From an uncultured Traorella sp. (GTDB lineage: Bacteria; Bacillota_I; Bacilli_A; Erysipelotrichales; Erysipelotrichaceae): DNA of 64,000 bases. Position numbers and translations under genes: made by a program. This document shows positions 8,976 to 17,705 of this stretch, piece after piece. The notes beneath the pieces were generated by a model. The model saw only the letters and a program-made list of their open reading frames with translations. It was not told where the DNA came from and ran no database searches. How positions within the stretch are numbered: the first letter of the stretch is position 1; each line of letters begins with the position of its first letter. The DNA is taken from NCBI GenBank assembly GCA_944324265.1, contig CALUVS010000001.1:1-64000 (forward strand), written 5' to 3'.

Positions 8976-9474
8976 TTATGTGCTGCCGGTATTTATCGGT
9001 ATTATCTTAGTTGTGGCATTAATTAAGAGAGTAGATGCTTACAGCAGTTTTATCAAAGGGACCAAAGAAGGACTTTCATTATTTCATGAGGTGTTTCCGG
9101 CAATGATGGCGATGATGCTTTCGATTAACTTGCTTCGGGTCAGCGGTTTATTGGAAGCAATTGCTTCGCTTTTCAGCGGCCTATTGGCAAATGTAGATGC
9201 TTCTTTGTGGGCAATGATGCTGTTTCGGCCGTTTTCCGGCACAGCCTCTTTGGCTATTATGATTGATATATTTAAAACACTTGGTGTAGATTCTTTCAGC
9301 GGGATTATGGCCAGCATCATTCAGGGAAGCACAGATACGACTTTATATGTCATTACCTTGTATTTTGGCTCTGTTGGTGTCAAAAAAATAAGAAATTCTA
9401 TGTTTATTGGCCTTATCAGTGATTTAGCTGGCATTGCAATGGCAATTTTTCTTACTATTACCTTCTTTTCATGA
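8965..9474 (+). CDS. spmB: Spore maturation protein B
   Basis: The 169-residue membrane protein is the partner of SpmA, with the matching Gate-domain features (RPFSGTASLAIM and IMASIIQGSTDTT). The start is taken at ATG 8965, inside the end of spmA; an upstream in-frame alternative at 8944 would give a hydrophilic extension that the family lacks. It is the third gene of the sporulation operon and is followed after 27 nt by rluB. Confidence 0.88.
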   Translation: MLTNYVLPVFIGIILVVALIKRVDAYSSFIKGTKEGLSLFHEVFPAMMAMMLSINLLRVSGLLEAIASLFSGLLANVDASLWAMMLFRPFSGTASLAIMIDIFKTLGVDSFSGIMASIIQGSTDTTLYVITLYFGSVGVKKIRNSMFIGLISDLAGIAMAIFLTITFFS

Positions 9475-9501
9475 TATGATAGGTATGCATGGAGGTATGG
9501 C

Positions 9502-10230
9502 ATGGAAAGACTACAGAAAGTAATTGCAGCCAGCGGCATCACATCAAGACGCAAAGCTGAAGGATATATTGTGGAAGGAAGAGTCAAGGTGAATGGAGTG
9601 GTGATCACTGAACTTGGCTATAAGGTAAAAAAAGGTGATATTGTTGAAGTGGATGGCGAGCAGATCCAAAAAGAAAATAAAGTATATTATGTCATGAATA
9701 AGCCGAAAAAAACAGTTTGTACATTGAGTGATGAATTTGATCGCAAGACAGTGGTTTCTTTGATTGATTCACCGGAACGTATTTTTCCGGTAGGACGTTT
9801 GGATTATGATACCAGCGGTGTTTTGATCTTGACCAATGACGGTGAATTTGCTAATCAGATCATTCATCCGGCTTATCATATTCCTAAGACCTATGATGTG
9901 ATGATTACCGGTATTTTGACAACACCGCAGATCAAGCAGCTGGAAAAGGGCATTGAATTGGATGGTGTGATGACCTTGCCGGCAAAGGTTCGTATCCGCC
10001 GCAAGGATCTTGCTTTGAAAAAGACAAAACTGGATCTGACGATTCAGGAGGGCAGAAATCATCAGGTGAAAAAAATGATGGAATATTTTGGCTATGAAGT
10101 AACTTCGCTTCACCGTAAATCCATTGGATTTCTGAAAGTAGATGATATGTCTCAAGGAGATTATCGATTGCTGAAGCCATATGAAGTGAAGCGTCTGCGT
10201 GCGCTGGCGATGAAGGGAAAAGAAGAATAG
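9502..10230 (+). CDS. rluB: 23S rRNA pseudouridine synthase RluB family
   Basis: The protein has 242 residues, with an N-terminal S4 RNA-binding domain (MERLQKVIAASGITSRRKAE) and a RsuA/RluB/RluE/RluF catalytic domain. The catalytic Asp lies in PVGRLDYDTSGVL and the signature EGRNHQVKKM is present. It isomerises a uridine in the peptidyl-transferase region of 23S rRNA. GGAGGTATGGC serves as ribosome binding site. The location directly after spmAB matches B. subtilis, where the RluB orthologue follows spmB. Confidence 0.92.
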   Translation: MERLQKVIAASGITSRRKAEGYIVEGRVKVNGVVITELGYKVKKGDIVEVDGEQIQKENKVYYVMNKPKKTVCTLSDEFDRKTVVSLIDSPERIFPVGRLDYDTSGVLILTNDGEFANQIIHPAYHIPKTYDVMITGILTTPQIKQLEKGIELDGVMTLPAKVRIRRKDLALKKTKLDLTIQEGRNHQVKKMMEYFGYEVTSLHRKSIGFLKVDDMSQGDYRLLKPYEVKRLRALAMKGKEE

Positions 10231-10254
10231 ATAGGGGAGATCCTATCTTTTTTG
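10229..10254 (+). terminator. Intrinsic terminator of rluB
   Basis: AGATAGG/CCTATCT with a 6-nt loop is followed by six T. The 5' arm overlaps the rluB stop codon. Confidence 0.88.
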
Positions 10255-10265
10255 GTTGTTTTGAT

Positions 10266-10293
10266 TTGCATTCTGATTGATTTTCTATATAAT
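10266..10293 (+). promoter_or_regulatory. Promoter for rsmE
   Basis: TTGCAT (10266-10271), 16 nt and TATAAT (10288-10293) form a near-consensus sigma-A promoter. Only 15 nt separate the -10 box from the ATG, and GTGAGGTG fills that gap. Confidence 0.75.
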
Positions 10294-10308
10294 GAGTGAG
10301 GTGATTTT

Positions 10309-11076
10309 ATGCAGCAGTATTTTTTAGATCAAAGTGTTCAATGTCATGAAACAGTGGAAATGAATGAAGAACAGGCTCATCATATCCGTCATGTATTGCG
10401 GATGAAAGAAAATACGAGAATTCGTATTGTGGATGAGAATCAATGTGTTTATTTTGCTCATGTTTTGTATGAGAATGAGAAAACATTGGCTTATATTGAG
10501 GAAGCCTTTGATGCAAAGAGTGAATCCAGCATCCAAATACGTCTTTTGATGGGATTGATCAAACAGGAGAAATGGGATTACTGTATTCAAAAATGCTGTG
10601 AAGCAGGAGTGAATGAAATCATTCCTTTTGTCAGCAAGCGCAGTGTTGTGAAAATCAAAGAGGATAAAAATGACAGTAAACTGAAACGATGGAATAAGAT
10701 TGCTTTGGAAGCATGTGAACAAAGCAAAAGAAGTCATTGTGTTGCAGTAGCTCCGGCCATGAGTTTGAAAGAAGCATTGAATCTGGAGGCAGATCTGAAG
10801 CTGATTGCTTATGAATGTGCCGATGTCAAAGGAATGAATCTGGCCAGTGTATTAAGAAAGAATCCGCATATTCAAAGTGTATTGATCTGTGTCGGCTGTG
10901 AGGGTGGTTTTGATCCTTCTGAGGTAGAAGAAGCTATTCAGAAGGGATTTATCTGTGTGTCATTAGGACCGCGCATCCTGCGGGCAGAAACGGCTGCTGT
11001 ATCAATGATCAATTATCTGACTTATCATTATGACATGTTGGAGGAAAGTTATGAAAATGCTGAAGAAATTAACTGA
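10309..11076 (+). CDS. rsmE: 16S rRNA m3U1498 methyltransferase
   Basis: This 255-residue protein is a SPOUT methyltransferase of the RsmE family. The N-terminal PUA-like part contains HHIRHVLRMK (residues 24-33). The C-terminal knot carries the SAM motifs CVGCEGGFDPSEVE and LGPRILRAETA. It methylates U1498 of 16S rRNA on the assembled 30S subunit. In many Firmicutes it follows prmA; here it starts its own transcription unit. Its end overlaps the next gene by 26 nt. Confidence 0.94.
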   Translation: MQQYFLDQSVQCHETVEMNEEQAHHIRHVLRMKENTRIRIVDENQCVYFAHVLYENEKTLAYIEEAFDAKSESSIQIRLLMGLIKQEKWDYCIQKCCEAGVNEIIPFVSKRSVVKIKEDKNDSKLKRWNKIALEACEQSKRSHCVAVAPAMSLKEALNLEADLKLIAYECADVKGMNLASVLRKNPHIQSVLICVGCEGGFDPSEVEEAIQKGFICVSLGPRILRAETAAVSMINYLTYHYDMLEESYENAEEIN

Positions 11077-11803
11077 TTCAGAAACGGTATCTATTTTAAA
11101 GACAGCTTATGCCAAAACATTTATCAAAGAAAATACCGCTCTTTTGAATCGTTATCACATAAAAGCAAACTGGAAAAATGATCATGATTTCTTTTTTAAT
11201 GAAATGATTGTTCATTCTCTGAAAAACAAAGAAATAATAGAAAATGCTTTTCTGATTGCATATGATTCGATGCATGATTATTGGGATACTTTGGTTTATA
11301 CAGAAAAGAATCATCTGATTAATGTAGAATTAGAGCCGATGTATGCCGCATTGAATGCTATTGTTTATGAAGCACAAATAACATATGTACCGTATTTTGA
11401 TGAACGGATCAATCATATATATGCTCATGAAATGAATCTGTTTGAATTAAAGCAGTATGATCGTCTTCGCTTTGATATTTCTTCGATTCCGCTTCATTCA
11501 CAATTGAGTGAGGATATGATTCGCTTTGGCTTTACGTCTTTGCAGCTGGTGCATGTCTCAGACGATCGATTGTATGCGTATTGTGCAGAAAATCATACTT
11601 TATATATTCAAAAAGAGAATCGCTTTATTGATCAGTATGCCTTTGTTCAATGTGATGGAGATATGGAAAAACTGATGCAGTTTGTTTTGCTTCGGGAGAA
11701 GGAAAATGAATTGGAAATCTTATCTTTTTTATTGGAACAACATTGGCTGAATCATAAACATGAGAAAAAACTTGAAAAGTATCTGACAAAACTATTAAAA
11801 TAG
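11051..11803 (+). CDS. Hypothetical protein, 250 residues, coupled to rsmE
   Basis: I do not recognise this family. The ATG at 11051 is preceded by TGGAGGAAAG inside rsmE, so translation is coupled. The protein is soluble and rich in His, Tyr and acidic residues, with no signal peptide, membrane helix or known motif. The C-terminal 45 residues are charged and helical (EKENELEILSF, then LEKYLTKLL). Codon use looks like that of its neighbours. A link to RNA modification is only suggested by its position between rsmE and mtaB. Confidence 0.75.
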   Translation: MKMLKKLTDSETVSILKTAYAKTFIKENTALLNRYHIKANWKNDHDFFFNEMIVHSLKNKEIIENAFLIAYDSMHDYWDTLVYTEKNHLINVELEPMYAALNAIVYEAQITYVPYFDERINHIYAHEMNLFELKQYDRLRFDISSIPLHSQLSEDMIRFGFTSLQLVHVSDDRLYAYCAENHTLYIQKENRFIDQYAFVQCDGDMEKLMQFVLLREKENELEILSFLLEQHWLNHKHEKKLEKYLTKLLK

Positions 11804-11815
11804 AACAATGTCGTT

Positions 11816-11821
11816 TATAAT
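11816..11821 (+). promoter_or_regulatory. Candidate -10 box for mtaB
   Basis: A perfect TATAAT lies 17 nt before the mtaB ATG, followed by TAGAGGTG as ribosome binding site. The -35 (TATTAA, 17-nt spacing) is weak. Confidence 0.5.
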
Positions 11822-11838
11822 GAATTAGAGGTGATTGA

Positions 11839-13131
11839 ATGACTACATTTGCGATCAGTACACTTGGATGCAAGGTCAATTCTTATGAATCGGAAGCCTA
11901 CATCGCAAAATGTCTTGAATTAGGATATCAGCAAGTAGATTTCAAAGAGAAAGCAGATATCTACTTGATCAATACATGCGCTGTTACCAATACAGCTTCC
12001 AGCAAATCCCGTCAAAAAATCCATGCGGCAATCAAAAACAATCCGCAGGCATTGATTGCGGTCATCGGCTGTTATTCACAGACAGCTGAAAAAGAAGTAG
12101 CTGCAATAGAGGGTGTAGATGTTGTTGTGGGCAGTGACAGCAAAGATGTTTTTTTGGACCAGTTGGCAGATTTAGTCGCTCAGCGAAAGAAAAAGAACTA
12201 TGTTCATGAATTGAAAGAAACCGCTTTTGAAGCATTGCCTGTCGAACAGTTTTCAGCTCATACACGAGCATTTCTGAAAATCCAGGATGGATGCAATCAA
12301 TTCTGTACCTATTGTGTGATTCCATATGCCAGAGGCCGTGAAAGAAGCATGCCGGCAGATGAAGTGATTCGTCTTTCGCAGAAGCTGGTCGATCATGGTC
12401 ACAGTGAAATTGTATTGGCGGGTATTCATACAGGCCGCTATGGACGTGATATCGGTACAGATCTGACAGCGCTGCTTTCCCGAATGCTTCAAGAAGTAGA
12501 GGGACTGAAGCGTATTCGTCTTTCTTCCATTGAAATGAATGAATTAACAGAAGAATTTATTGCATTGATGGAAAAAGAAAAAAGAATTGCAGCTCATCTG
12601 CATATCCCGATTCAAAGCGGCAGTGATGCCGTTTTAAAAGCTATGCATCGTCCGTATACAATTCAGGAATACATTGAGAAGATTGAAGAAATCCGCAGAC
12701 GTATTCCGAACATTTCCATTTCTACCGATATCATGGTTGGTTTTCCGAATGAAACAGAAGAAGATCATCAGGAAACATTAAATAATCTTGAAAAAATACA
12801 TTTCAGTTTTATGCATGTTTTCCCTTATTCCAAGCGAGAGGGAACAGCAGCAGCTTTGATGAAAAATCAAATTCATGGTACAATTAAAAAGCAAAGAGCT
12901 CATCAGCTGAATGAATTAAGCAAACAATATCGTCTGCGCTATCATCAGTCGATGATCGGCCAGACCGTAGAAGTTATCGTAGAAAAAAATAAAAACGGGG
13001 AATGCAGCGGGCATTCCAGTGAATATATCCCAGTTGTCTTCCGCAGTGATGAAATGCTGATAGGAAAATGCATCCGTGTTGAAATTACACAGGCAGATGA
13101 GAATGGATGTTTTGGTGAAAGGAGAGTATAA
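11839..13131 (+). CDS. mtaB: tRNA t6A37 methylthiotransferase
   Basis: The 430-residue radical-SAM enzyme converts N6-threonylcarbamoyladenosine at tRNA position 37 to its 2-methylthio form. The N-terminal UPF0004 domain supplies Cys in LGCKVN, NTCAV and IGCYSQ for one [4Fe-4S] cluster. The radical-SAM motif GCNQFCTYC supplies the other. A C-terminal TRAM domain (VEVIVEKNKNGECSGHS) binds RNA. The GCKVNSYE start is typical of MtaB rather than MiaB or RimO. The murE gene follows after 2 nt. Confidence 0.94.
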   Translation: MTTFAISTLGCKVNSYESEAYIAKCLELGYQQVDFKEKADIYLINTCAVTNTASSKSRQKIHAAIKNNPQALIAVIGCYSQTAEKEVAAIEGVDVVVGSDSKDVFLDQLADLVAQRKKKNYVHELKETAFEALPVEQFSAHTRAFLKIQDGCNQFCTYCVIPYARGRERSMPADEVIRLSQKLVDHGHSEIVLAGIHTGRYGRDIGTDLTALLSRMLQEVEGLKRIRLSSIEMNELTEEFIALMEKEKRIAAHLHIPIQSGSDAVLKAMHRPYTIQEYIEKIEEIRRRIPNISISTDIMVGFPNETEEDHQETLNNLEKIHFSFMHVFPYSKREGTAAALMKNQIHGTIKKQRAHQLNELSKQYRLRYHQSMIGQTVEVIVEKNKNGECSGHSSEYIPVVFRSDEMLIGKCIRVEITQADENGCFGERRV

Positions 13132-13133
13132 GA

Positions 13134-14606
13134 ATGGATCTATCGATCATGTTTGATCATGCCCCACATATCGAAATACATGAGTTAGGTTTTGATTCAC
13201 GAAAGAAAATGGATCATGGCATGTTTTTCTGTCTGACTGGCATGAATACAGACGGACATGAATATATTGATCAGGCAATTGAAAATGGAGCTGTATGCAT
13301 TGTGCATTCCAAGCCTGTAGAAAATAAGAAAAACGGAGTGGTTTATATCAAAGTGGAAAATGTGACCTCTACAATGAATCGTATTGCGGCACGTTTCTAC
13401 GATTATCCGACACGAAAACTCAAAGTGTATGGGGTAACTGGAACTAACGGCAAGAGCACAATTGCTAAGATCATTCGCGATGTACTTTCTCGATTTGAAC
13501 CATGCGGCTATATCGGAACAATTTCCATCAGTTACGGTGATGTGACATTGCCGCCGGATCTGACAACACCAGATTCCATTTCACTGCAGCGAATTGCGAA
13601 TGATATGGTGCAGGCCGGAATGAAATCATTGGCGCTGGAGGTCAGCTCTATTGGTTTGGAACTTCACCGTGTCGATGCCATTTCCTTTGATGCCGCCATC
13701 TTTACGAATTTTACATATGATCATTTGGATTTTCACGGAACCATGGAAAATTATCTGGAAGCCAAAAAACGCTTGTTCCGCATGATGGATCCATCTAAAT
13801 ACTGTATCATCAATGCTGATGATGAAATGTTTGAACAGATCAAAGAAGCCTGCAATGGGAAAATAGTTACCTATGGGATTCAAAAGGAAGCGATTTATCG
13901 TGCAGATAATATTTCTTTGGGAACAAGCGGATCTGCATTTACGCTGATCTATGAAGGAAAAGAATATCCGGTGCAGACGAATTTGATTGCACTGTATAAT
14001 ATCTATAATCTTTTGGGTGCCATTGCAGCACTGCATCGCACAAGCGGATTGGAATTGACCGAAATATTGAACTGCCTGAACAGTCTGGAACAGGTAGATG
14101 GACGATTGGAAAGAATTAATGAGGGACAGCCTTTCAATGTGTTTGTGGATTTTGCCCATACACCGGATGGTTTTGAAAAGGTCTTTGAGTATGCACGTAT
14201 GATCACGCCGCCGGAACGCAATATCATTGCGGTATTCGGCAGTGCCGGAAAAAGAGATGTCAAGAAAAGAAAAGTATTTGGTTCTATTGCAGATCAATAC
14301 TGTTCAACGATTATTTTGACAGAAGATGATCCTCGTGATGAAGATCCAAGTGAAATTGCTGCACAAATTCGTCAGGGAATTGAAAATACAAAGTGTGTCT
14401 TTATTGAAGATCGTTATGACGCTATCCGTCAGTCCATTGAGATGGCGGGAGTCGATGATACGATCTTGATTCTGGGTAAAGGGGATGAAACCTTTATTTA
14501 TCGAGAAAACGGACGGGAACCTTATTGCGGAGATCATGTTGCCGCAAAGGATATCATCAGAAAATACTATTTAGGTATTGAGGAGGAACAAGATGAAAAC
14601 AAGTAA
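13134..14606 (+). CDS. murE: UDP-MurNAc-L-Ala-D-Glu ligase (third amino acid)
   Basis: The protein has 490 residues with the Mur ligase layout: an N-terminal UDP-binding domain, an ATP domain with P-loop [10 protein letters not shown] (residues 100-109), and a C-terminal domain. It adds the third stem-peptide residue in the cytoplasm. The specificity signature reads D-D-P-R rather than the D-N-P-R of meso-diaminopimelate enzymes or the D-N/D-P-A form of lysine enzymes, so the substrate is uncertain. GAAAGGAGAG is a strong ribosome binding site, and the start lies 2 nt after mtaB. Confidence 0.93.
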   Translation: MDLSIMFDHAPHIEIHELGFDSRKKMDHGMFFCLTGMNTDGHEYIDQAIENGAVCIVHSKPVENKKNGVVYIKVENVTSTMNRIAARFYDYPTRKLKVYGVTGTNGKSTIAKIIRDVLSRFEPCGYIGTISISYGDVTLPPDLTTPDSISLQRIANDMVQAGMKSLALEVSSIGLELHRVDAISFDAAIFTNFTYDHLDFHGTMENYLEAKKRLFRMMDPSKYCIINADDEMFEQIKEACNGKIVTYGIQKEAIYRADNISLGTSGSAFTLIYEGKEYPVQTNLIALYNIYNLLGAIAALHRTSGLELTEILNCLNSLEQVDGRLERINEGQPFNVFVDFAHTPDGFEKVFEYARMITPPERNIIAVFGSAGKRDVKKRKVFGSIADQYCSTIILTEDDPRDEDPSEIAAQIRQGIENTKCVFIEDRYDAIRQSIEMAGVDDTILILGKGDETFIYRENGREPYCGDHVAAKDIIRKYYLGIEEEQDENK

Positions 14607-15255
14607 GTACATTGATCACACATTACTGAAAGCAAATGCGACAAAAAGCCAGATCTTAACTTTATGCGATGAAGCAAAGCAATATGATTTTGCTTCTGTC
14701 TGTGTCAATCCTTGCTGGGTTTCAGCCTGCGCTGAGGTATTGAAAGGGACTGATGTCATGGTTTGTACGGTAATCGGCTTCCCGCTGGGGGCTACGACTT
14801 CAGAAACAAAAGCATTTGAAACAAAGCAGGCGATTGCCAATGGTGCCAGTGAAGTCGATATGGTTATCAACATCGGTGCTTTAAAGGATAAAGATTATGA
14901 TTTTGTCACAAAGGATATTGAAGCTGTTGTGGCTGCAGCAGAAGGAAAATGCGTCAAGGTCATCTTGGAAACATGTCTTTTGAGTGATGAAGAAATTGTG
15001 AAAGCATGTGAATGCTGTGTGAAAGCAAAAGCTACTTTTGTGAAGACAAGCACTGGTTTTTCTACTGAAGGAGCGAATCCAAGAGTCGTAAAAATCATGA
15101 AAGAGGCTGTGCATGGAGCTTGTCTTGTGAAGGCTGCCGGAGGTGTAAAATCCCCTCAAGATATGGACGAAATGATAAAAGCAGGGGCTGATCGCATAGG
15201 TACGAGTTCCGGGGTAAAATTAATGCAGGGAGAAAATGCAAATTCTTCATATTAA
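14593..15255 (+). CDS. deoC: Deoxyribose-phosphate aldolase
   Basis: This 220-residue TIM-barrel enzyme splits 2-deoxyribose 5-phosphate into glyceraldehyde 3-phosphate and acetaldehyde. The Schiff-base lysine lies in FVKTSTGF, and the second lysine in VKAAGGVKS. The ATG at 14593 follows GAGGAGGAAC and overlaps the murE end by 14 nt. With phosphopentomutase DeoB, encoded at 48961-50145, it completes deoxynucleoside catabolism. No terminator is seen before the rpsU promoter. Confidence 0.94.
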   Translation: MKTSKYIDHTLLKANATKSQILTLCDEAKQYDFASVCVNPCWVSACAEVLKGTDVMVCTVIGFPLGATTSETKAFETKQAIANGASEVDMVINIGALKDKDYDFVTKDIEAVVAAAEGKCVKVILETCLLSDEEIVKACECCVKAKATFVKTSTGFSTEGANPRVVKIMKEAVHGACLVKAAGGVKSPQDMDEMIKAGADRIGTSSGVKLMQGENANSSY

Positions 15256-15258
15256 AAC

Positions 15259-15287
15259 TTGCATAATTTCACATAATTCTGTATAAT
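15259..15287 (+). promoter_or_regulatory. Promoter for rpsU
   Basis: TTGCAT (15259-15264), 17 nt and TATAAT (15282-15287) make one of the best sigma-A promoters in the window, as expected for a ribosomal protein gene. Confidence 0.85.
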
Positions 15288-15320
15288 ATATTTGCTTGCA
15301 TCAGAAGGGAGGGTTAGTAC

Positions 15321-15500
15321 ATGCCAAAAGTAGTGCTGAAAGAGAACGAAGTTCTAGACGATGCTCTGCGTAGATTTAAACGTCAGGTATCTAGAAACGG
15401 TACCCTCGCTGAAGCTCGCAAAAAAGAGTTTTATGTTAAACCAGGCGTTCGCCGTAAATTGAAACAGGAAGCTGCACGTAAAGCTCGTCGCGGAAAATAG
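15321..15500 (+). CDS. rpsU: 30S ribosomal protein bS21
   Basis: The 59-residue product begins [19 protein letters not shown] and ends with a very basic tail ([15 protein letters not shown]), the hallmark of S21. The strong ribosome binding site AAGGGAGGG precedes the ATG at 15321. Its own promoter and a strong terminator make it monocistronic. Position 5' of yqfC/phoH is common in Firmicutes. The leader sequence GAGGGTTAG at 15309-15317 is fully complementary to the loop of the candidate sRNA at 29881-29889. Confidence 0.95.
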   Translation: MPKVVLKENEVLDDALRRFKRQVSRNGTLAEARKKEFYVKPGVRRKLKQEAARKARRGK

Positions 15501-15518
15501 TTTTCAAAAATAAATTTG

Positions 15519-15548
15519 AAAGAGATTGCAATTGCAGTCTCTTTTTTT
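15519..15548 (+). terminator. Intrinsic terminator of rpsU
   Basis: An 11-bp stem (AAAGAGATTGC with GCAGTCTCTTT, one G-U pair) with loop AATT is followed by seven T. Confidence 0.93.
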
Positions 15549-15576
15549 CATACACTTGTTCAAGAGCTCATATAAT
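15548..15576 (+). promoter_or_regulatory. Sigma-E-like promoter for yqfC-yqfD
   Basis: TCATACA (15548-15554), 14 nt and CATATAAT (15569-15576; 7 of 8 to CATACAAT) match the sigma-E pattern. B. subtilis yqfCD is transcribed by sigma-E. The -10 box could also be read as sigma-A TATAAT. Confidence 0.5.
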
Positions 15577-15591
15577 AAGGTGAGGTGGAAC

Positions 15592-15798
15592 ATGATAGTT
15601 ATTGAGAAGAAGTCACTTCATGTCAGTCGTTACCGTTCAATTTTGTATGTGAGTGATGACAAGATTGTTTTGCTGTGCAGTGAGGCAACGATCACAATTA
15701 TCGGCACACAGCTGAAAATAGCGGCGATGAATCAGGATGAGATCAAGATTGAAGGATTGCTGCTGGAAATAGGATTCACATATGAAAATCGGCACTGA
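15592..15798 (+). CDS. yqfC: Sporulation protein YqfC (YabP/YqfC family)
   Basis: The 68-residue protein has the YabP/YqfC pattern: a short beta-rich fold starting MIVIEKKSLHVSRYRSILYVSDDKIVLL. The ATG at 15592 follows GAGGTGG; a longer reading frame from 15526 would overlap the rpsU terminator and is rejected. The gene overlaps yqfD by 17 nt. In B. subtilis the yqfC-yqfD pair is expressed in the mother cell during sporulation. Confidence 0.85.
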   Translation: MIVIEKKSLHVSRYRSILYVSDDKIVLLCSEATITIIGTQLKIAAMNQDEIKIEGLLLEIGFTYENRH

Positions 15799-16714
15799 TG
15801 CGTATGCATTAAATGAAAATCTTTATGATTTTCTGGAAAATGCTCATCGCCATGATTGGCAGATTTATGATATTCAGGCTGCGGATCAATTGTATTTTCA
15901 TGCTTCTATAACTTCGCGTCATGATATTTTGCGTACATATCCGCAAGCTTTGATTTTGTATACCGGCGGAGTGATCGGGATGGGTTTAAGAAGTCTGATG
16001 CGCATCGAACGAGTCACTGCTCTGATTTGCTGCTGTATCTGCTGGATGTTTGTCAGTCATATCATTTTTGAAACAGATATTCGCGGAGACAGTGCTTTTC
16101 ATGAACTGCTGCTTTTAGAAACACTGGAGGAGCTGCAGATGGAATCCCCGTTTTTCTTGCAGAACAGTGAACAGCTGAAAGATGAATTATGGCTGAAACT
16201 GCAGAAAGAACTGAATTGGCTTGAAGTCAGCAAGAATGGCTCTAAGCTGGATATTCGCTATTTAGGCAAAAAGCATGCAGAGCCATGGATCATCGGCACC
16301 CAAGGTCTTGTAGCGCAGAAGGACGGTGTTATTGCTTCTTTTGATGTGACACACGGCAATAAAGTAGCTGCGCTGAATCAGCATGTCAGTCAGGGAGATT
16401 TGTTGGTTTCACCGATCTTGGTTGACAGTATGAATCAAGAAAAAGAAACGTATGTTCACGGCAAAGTATATGCCTATACGTTTGTGAATATGGAAATAGA
16501 GATTGAACCATTTTCCGATCTTGCGCCGCTGCAGTATTATGAATGCTTGTTTGCCATCCGCATGCAGGTATCTGAAATGCTGGAAAAGGATGAATATATC
16601 GTCAAAGAAATACCTTTACAATTTATGGAAAAAGAAGATAAAATAATGATGAAAAACTATTATGTTTTATATGAACAGATCGCTGTTACAGGAGAATTGA
16701 ATGAAACAGAGTAA
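15782..16714 (+). CDS. yqfD: Sporulation protein YqfD
   Basis: This 310-residue protein matches YqfD: an N-terminal cytoplasmic part, one membrane segment near residues 68-98 (TALICCCICWMFVSHIIF), and an extracellular part with GLVAQKDGVIASFDV and VSQGDLLVSPIL, a lipoyl/barrel-sandwich-like hairpin motif. It is shorter than the Bacillus protein (about 400 residues). It is needed for normal sporulation in relatives, by an unknown mechanism. It overlaps both yqfC and phoH. Confidence 0.88.
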   Translation: MKIGTDAYALNENLYDFLENAHRHDWQIYDIQAADQLYFHASITSRHDILRTYPQALILYTGGVIGMGLRSLMRIERVTALICCCICWMFVSHIIFETDIRGDSAFHELLLLETLEELQMESPFFLQNSEQLKDELWLKLQKELNWLEVSKNGSKLDIRYLGKKHAEPWIIGTQGLVAQKDGVIASFDVTHGNKVAALNQHVSQGDLLVSPILVDSMNQEKETYVHGKVYAYTFVNMEIEIEPFSDLAPLQYYECLFAIRMQVSEMLEKDEYIVKEIPLQFMEKEDKIMMKNYYVLYEQIAVTGELNETE

Positions 16715-17705
16715 ATATTTGGATTGTACTTATTGGGAACTTGAAGAAAGAATGCTGATGTGCGGCACAAATGATAAAAATCTTCATATGCTTTGTGAAG
16801 CGTTCAATGTTGAAATTGCTTTATATGATGAAGGTTTTTTATTGAACTATGACAATGAAGAAGATTATTTCATGTGTGCGAAGATCATCAAAGCTTGTCA
16901 TGAATTGATTGCTGAACAGAAAAAATTGAATGAAAGTGATGTATATTATCTGATCAATTTGGTCAAACGAAATAAAGATGTTAAATTGGAGCATTTGAGC
17001 TGTGAGCCGATTGCCAAAACAGTCAGCGGCAAATTGATTTATCCGAAAACAATCGGTCAGCGTCTTTTGGTAAAGGCCATGGACAGCAAGGATATTGTAT
17101 TTGCCAGCGGAGTCGCCGGAACAGGAAAAACATATTTAGCTGTTGTTTATGCGGTAACACAGCTCAAAAAAGGCAGCTATACACGTTTGATATTGACTCG
17201 TCCGGCAGTGGAAGCAGGAGAAAATCTCGGTTTTCTTCCGGGCGATCTGAAAGAAAAGGTAGATCCGTATCTGCGCCCTTTATATGATGCCTTGTACGAT
17301 GTTTTGGGACATGAACAAGTCAGCAAGCTTTTGGAAAAAGAAGTGATTGAAATTGCGCCGTTGGCTTATATGCGTGGAAGAACATTGGATAATGCGTTTA
17401 TTATTTTGGATGAAGCTCAAAATACGACTTCTTCCCAGATGAAAATGTTTTTGACCCGTATGGGCTTTAACTCCAAAGTTGTGATTACCGGTGATGCTTC
17501 TCAGATTGACCTCGCTAAGAAAAGTGAGTCCGGTCTGACACAGGCCATTGAAATTTTAAAGGATATCAAAGAAATCGGTGTGGTAGAGCTGACAAGCTTG
17601 GATGTTGTCCGTCACCCGATTGTTCAGAAAATATTGGATACTTATGAAAAATATGAAAACAATACTAACAACACAAAGAACAATTTTAAGAGAAATGAGT
17701 CTTGA
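16701..17705 (+). CDS. phoH: PhoH family ATPase
   Basis: The 334-residue protein has a P-loop ATPase of the PhoH type with Walker A GVAGTGKTYLA near residue 136, Walker B FIILDEAQN and a conserved TGDASQIDL motif. An N-terminal KH-like region precedes it. PhoH proteins are linked to RNA metabolism and often sit beside ybeY, as here. GGAGAATTG precedes the ATG, which overlaps yqfD. Its 3' end overlaps the start of the broken acetyltransferase gene by 53 nt. Confidence 0.93.
   Translation: MKQSKYLDCTYWELEERMLMCGTNDKNLHMLCEAFNVEIALYDEGFLLNYDNEEDYFMCAKIIKACHELIAEQKKLNESDVYYLINLVKRNKDVKLEHLSCEPIAKTVSGKLIYPKTIGQRLLVKAMDSKDIVFASGVAGTGKTYLAVVYAVTQLKKGSYTRLILTRPAVEAGENLGFLPGDLKEKVDPYLRPLYDALYDVLGHEQVSKLLEKEVIEIAPLAYMRGRTLDNAFIILDEAQNTTSSQMKMFLTRMGFNSKVVITGDASQIDLAKKSESGLTQAIEILKDIKEIGVVELTSLDVVRHPIVQKILDTYEKYENNTNNTKNNFKRNES

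Noticed and set aside
13626-14297. 223-codon minus-strand frame opposite murE
   Set aside because: Composition follows the antisense of murE codons, with low-complexity Ile/Phe/His content and no start signals.
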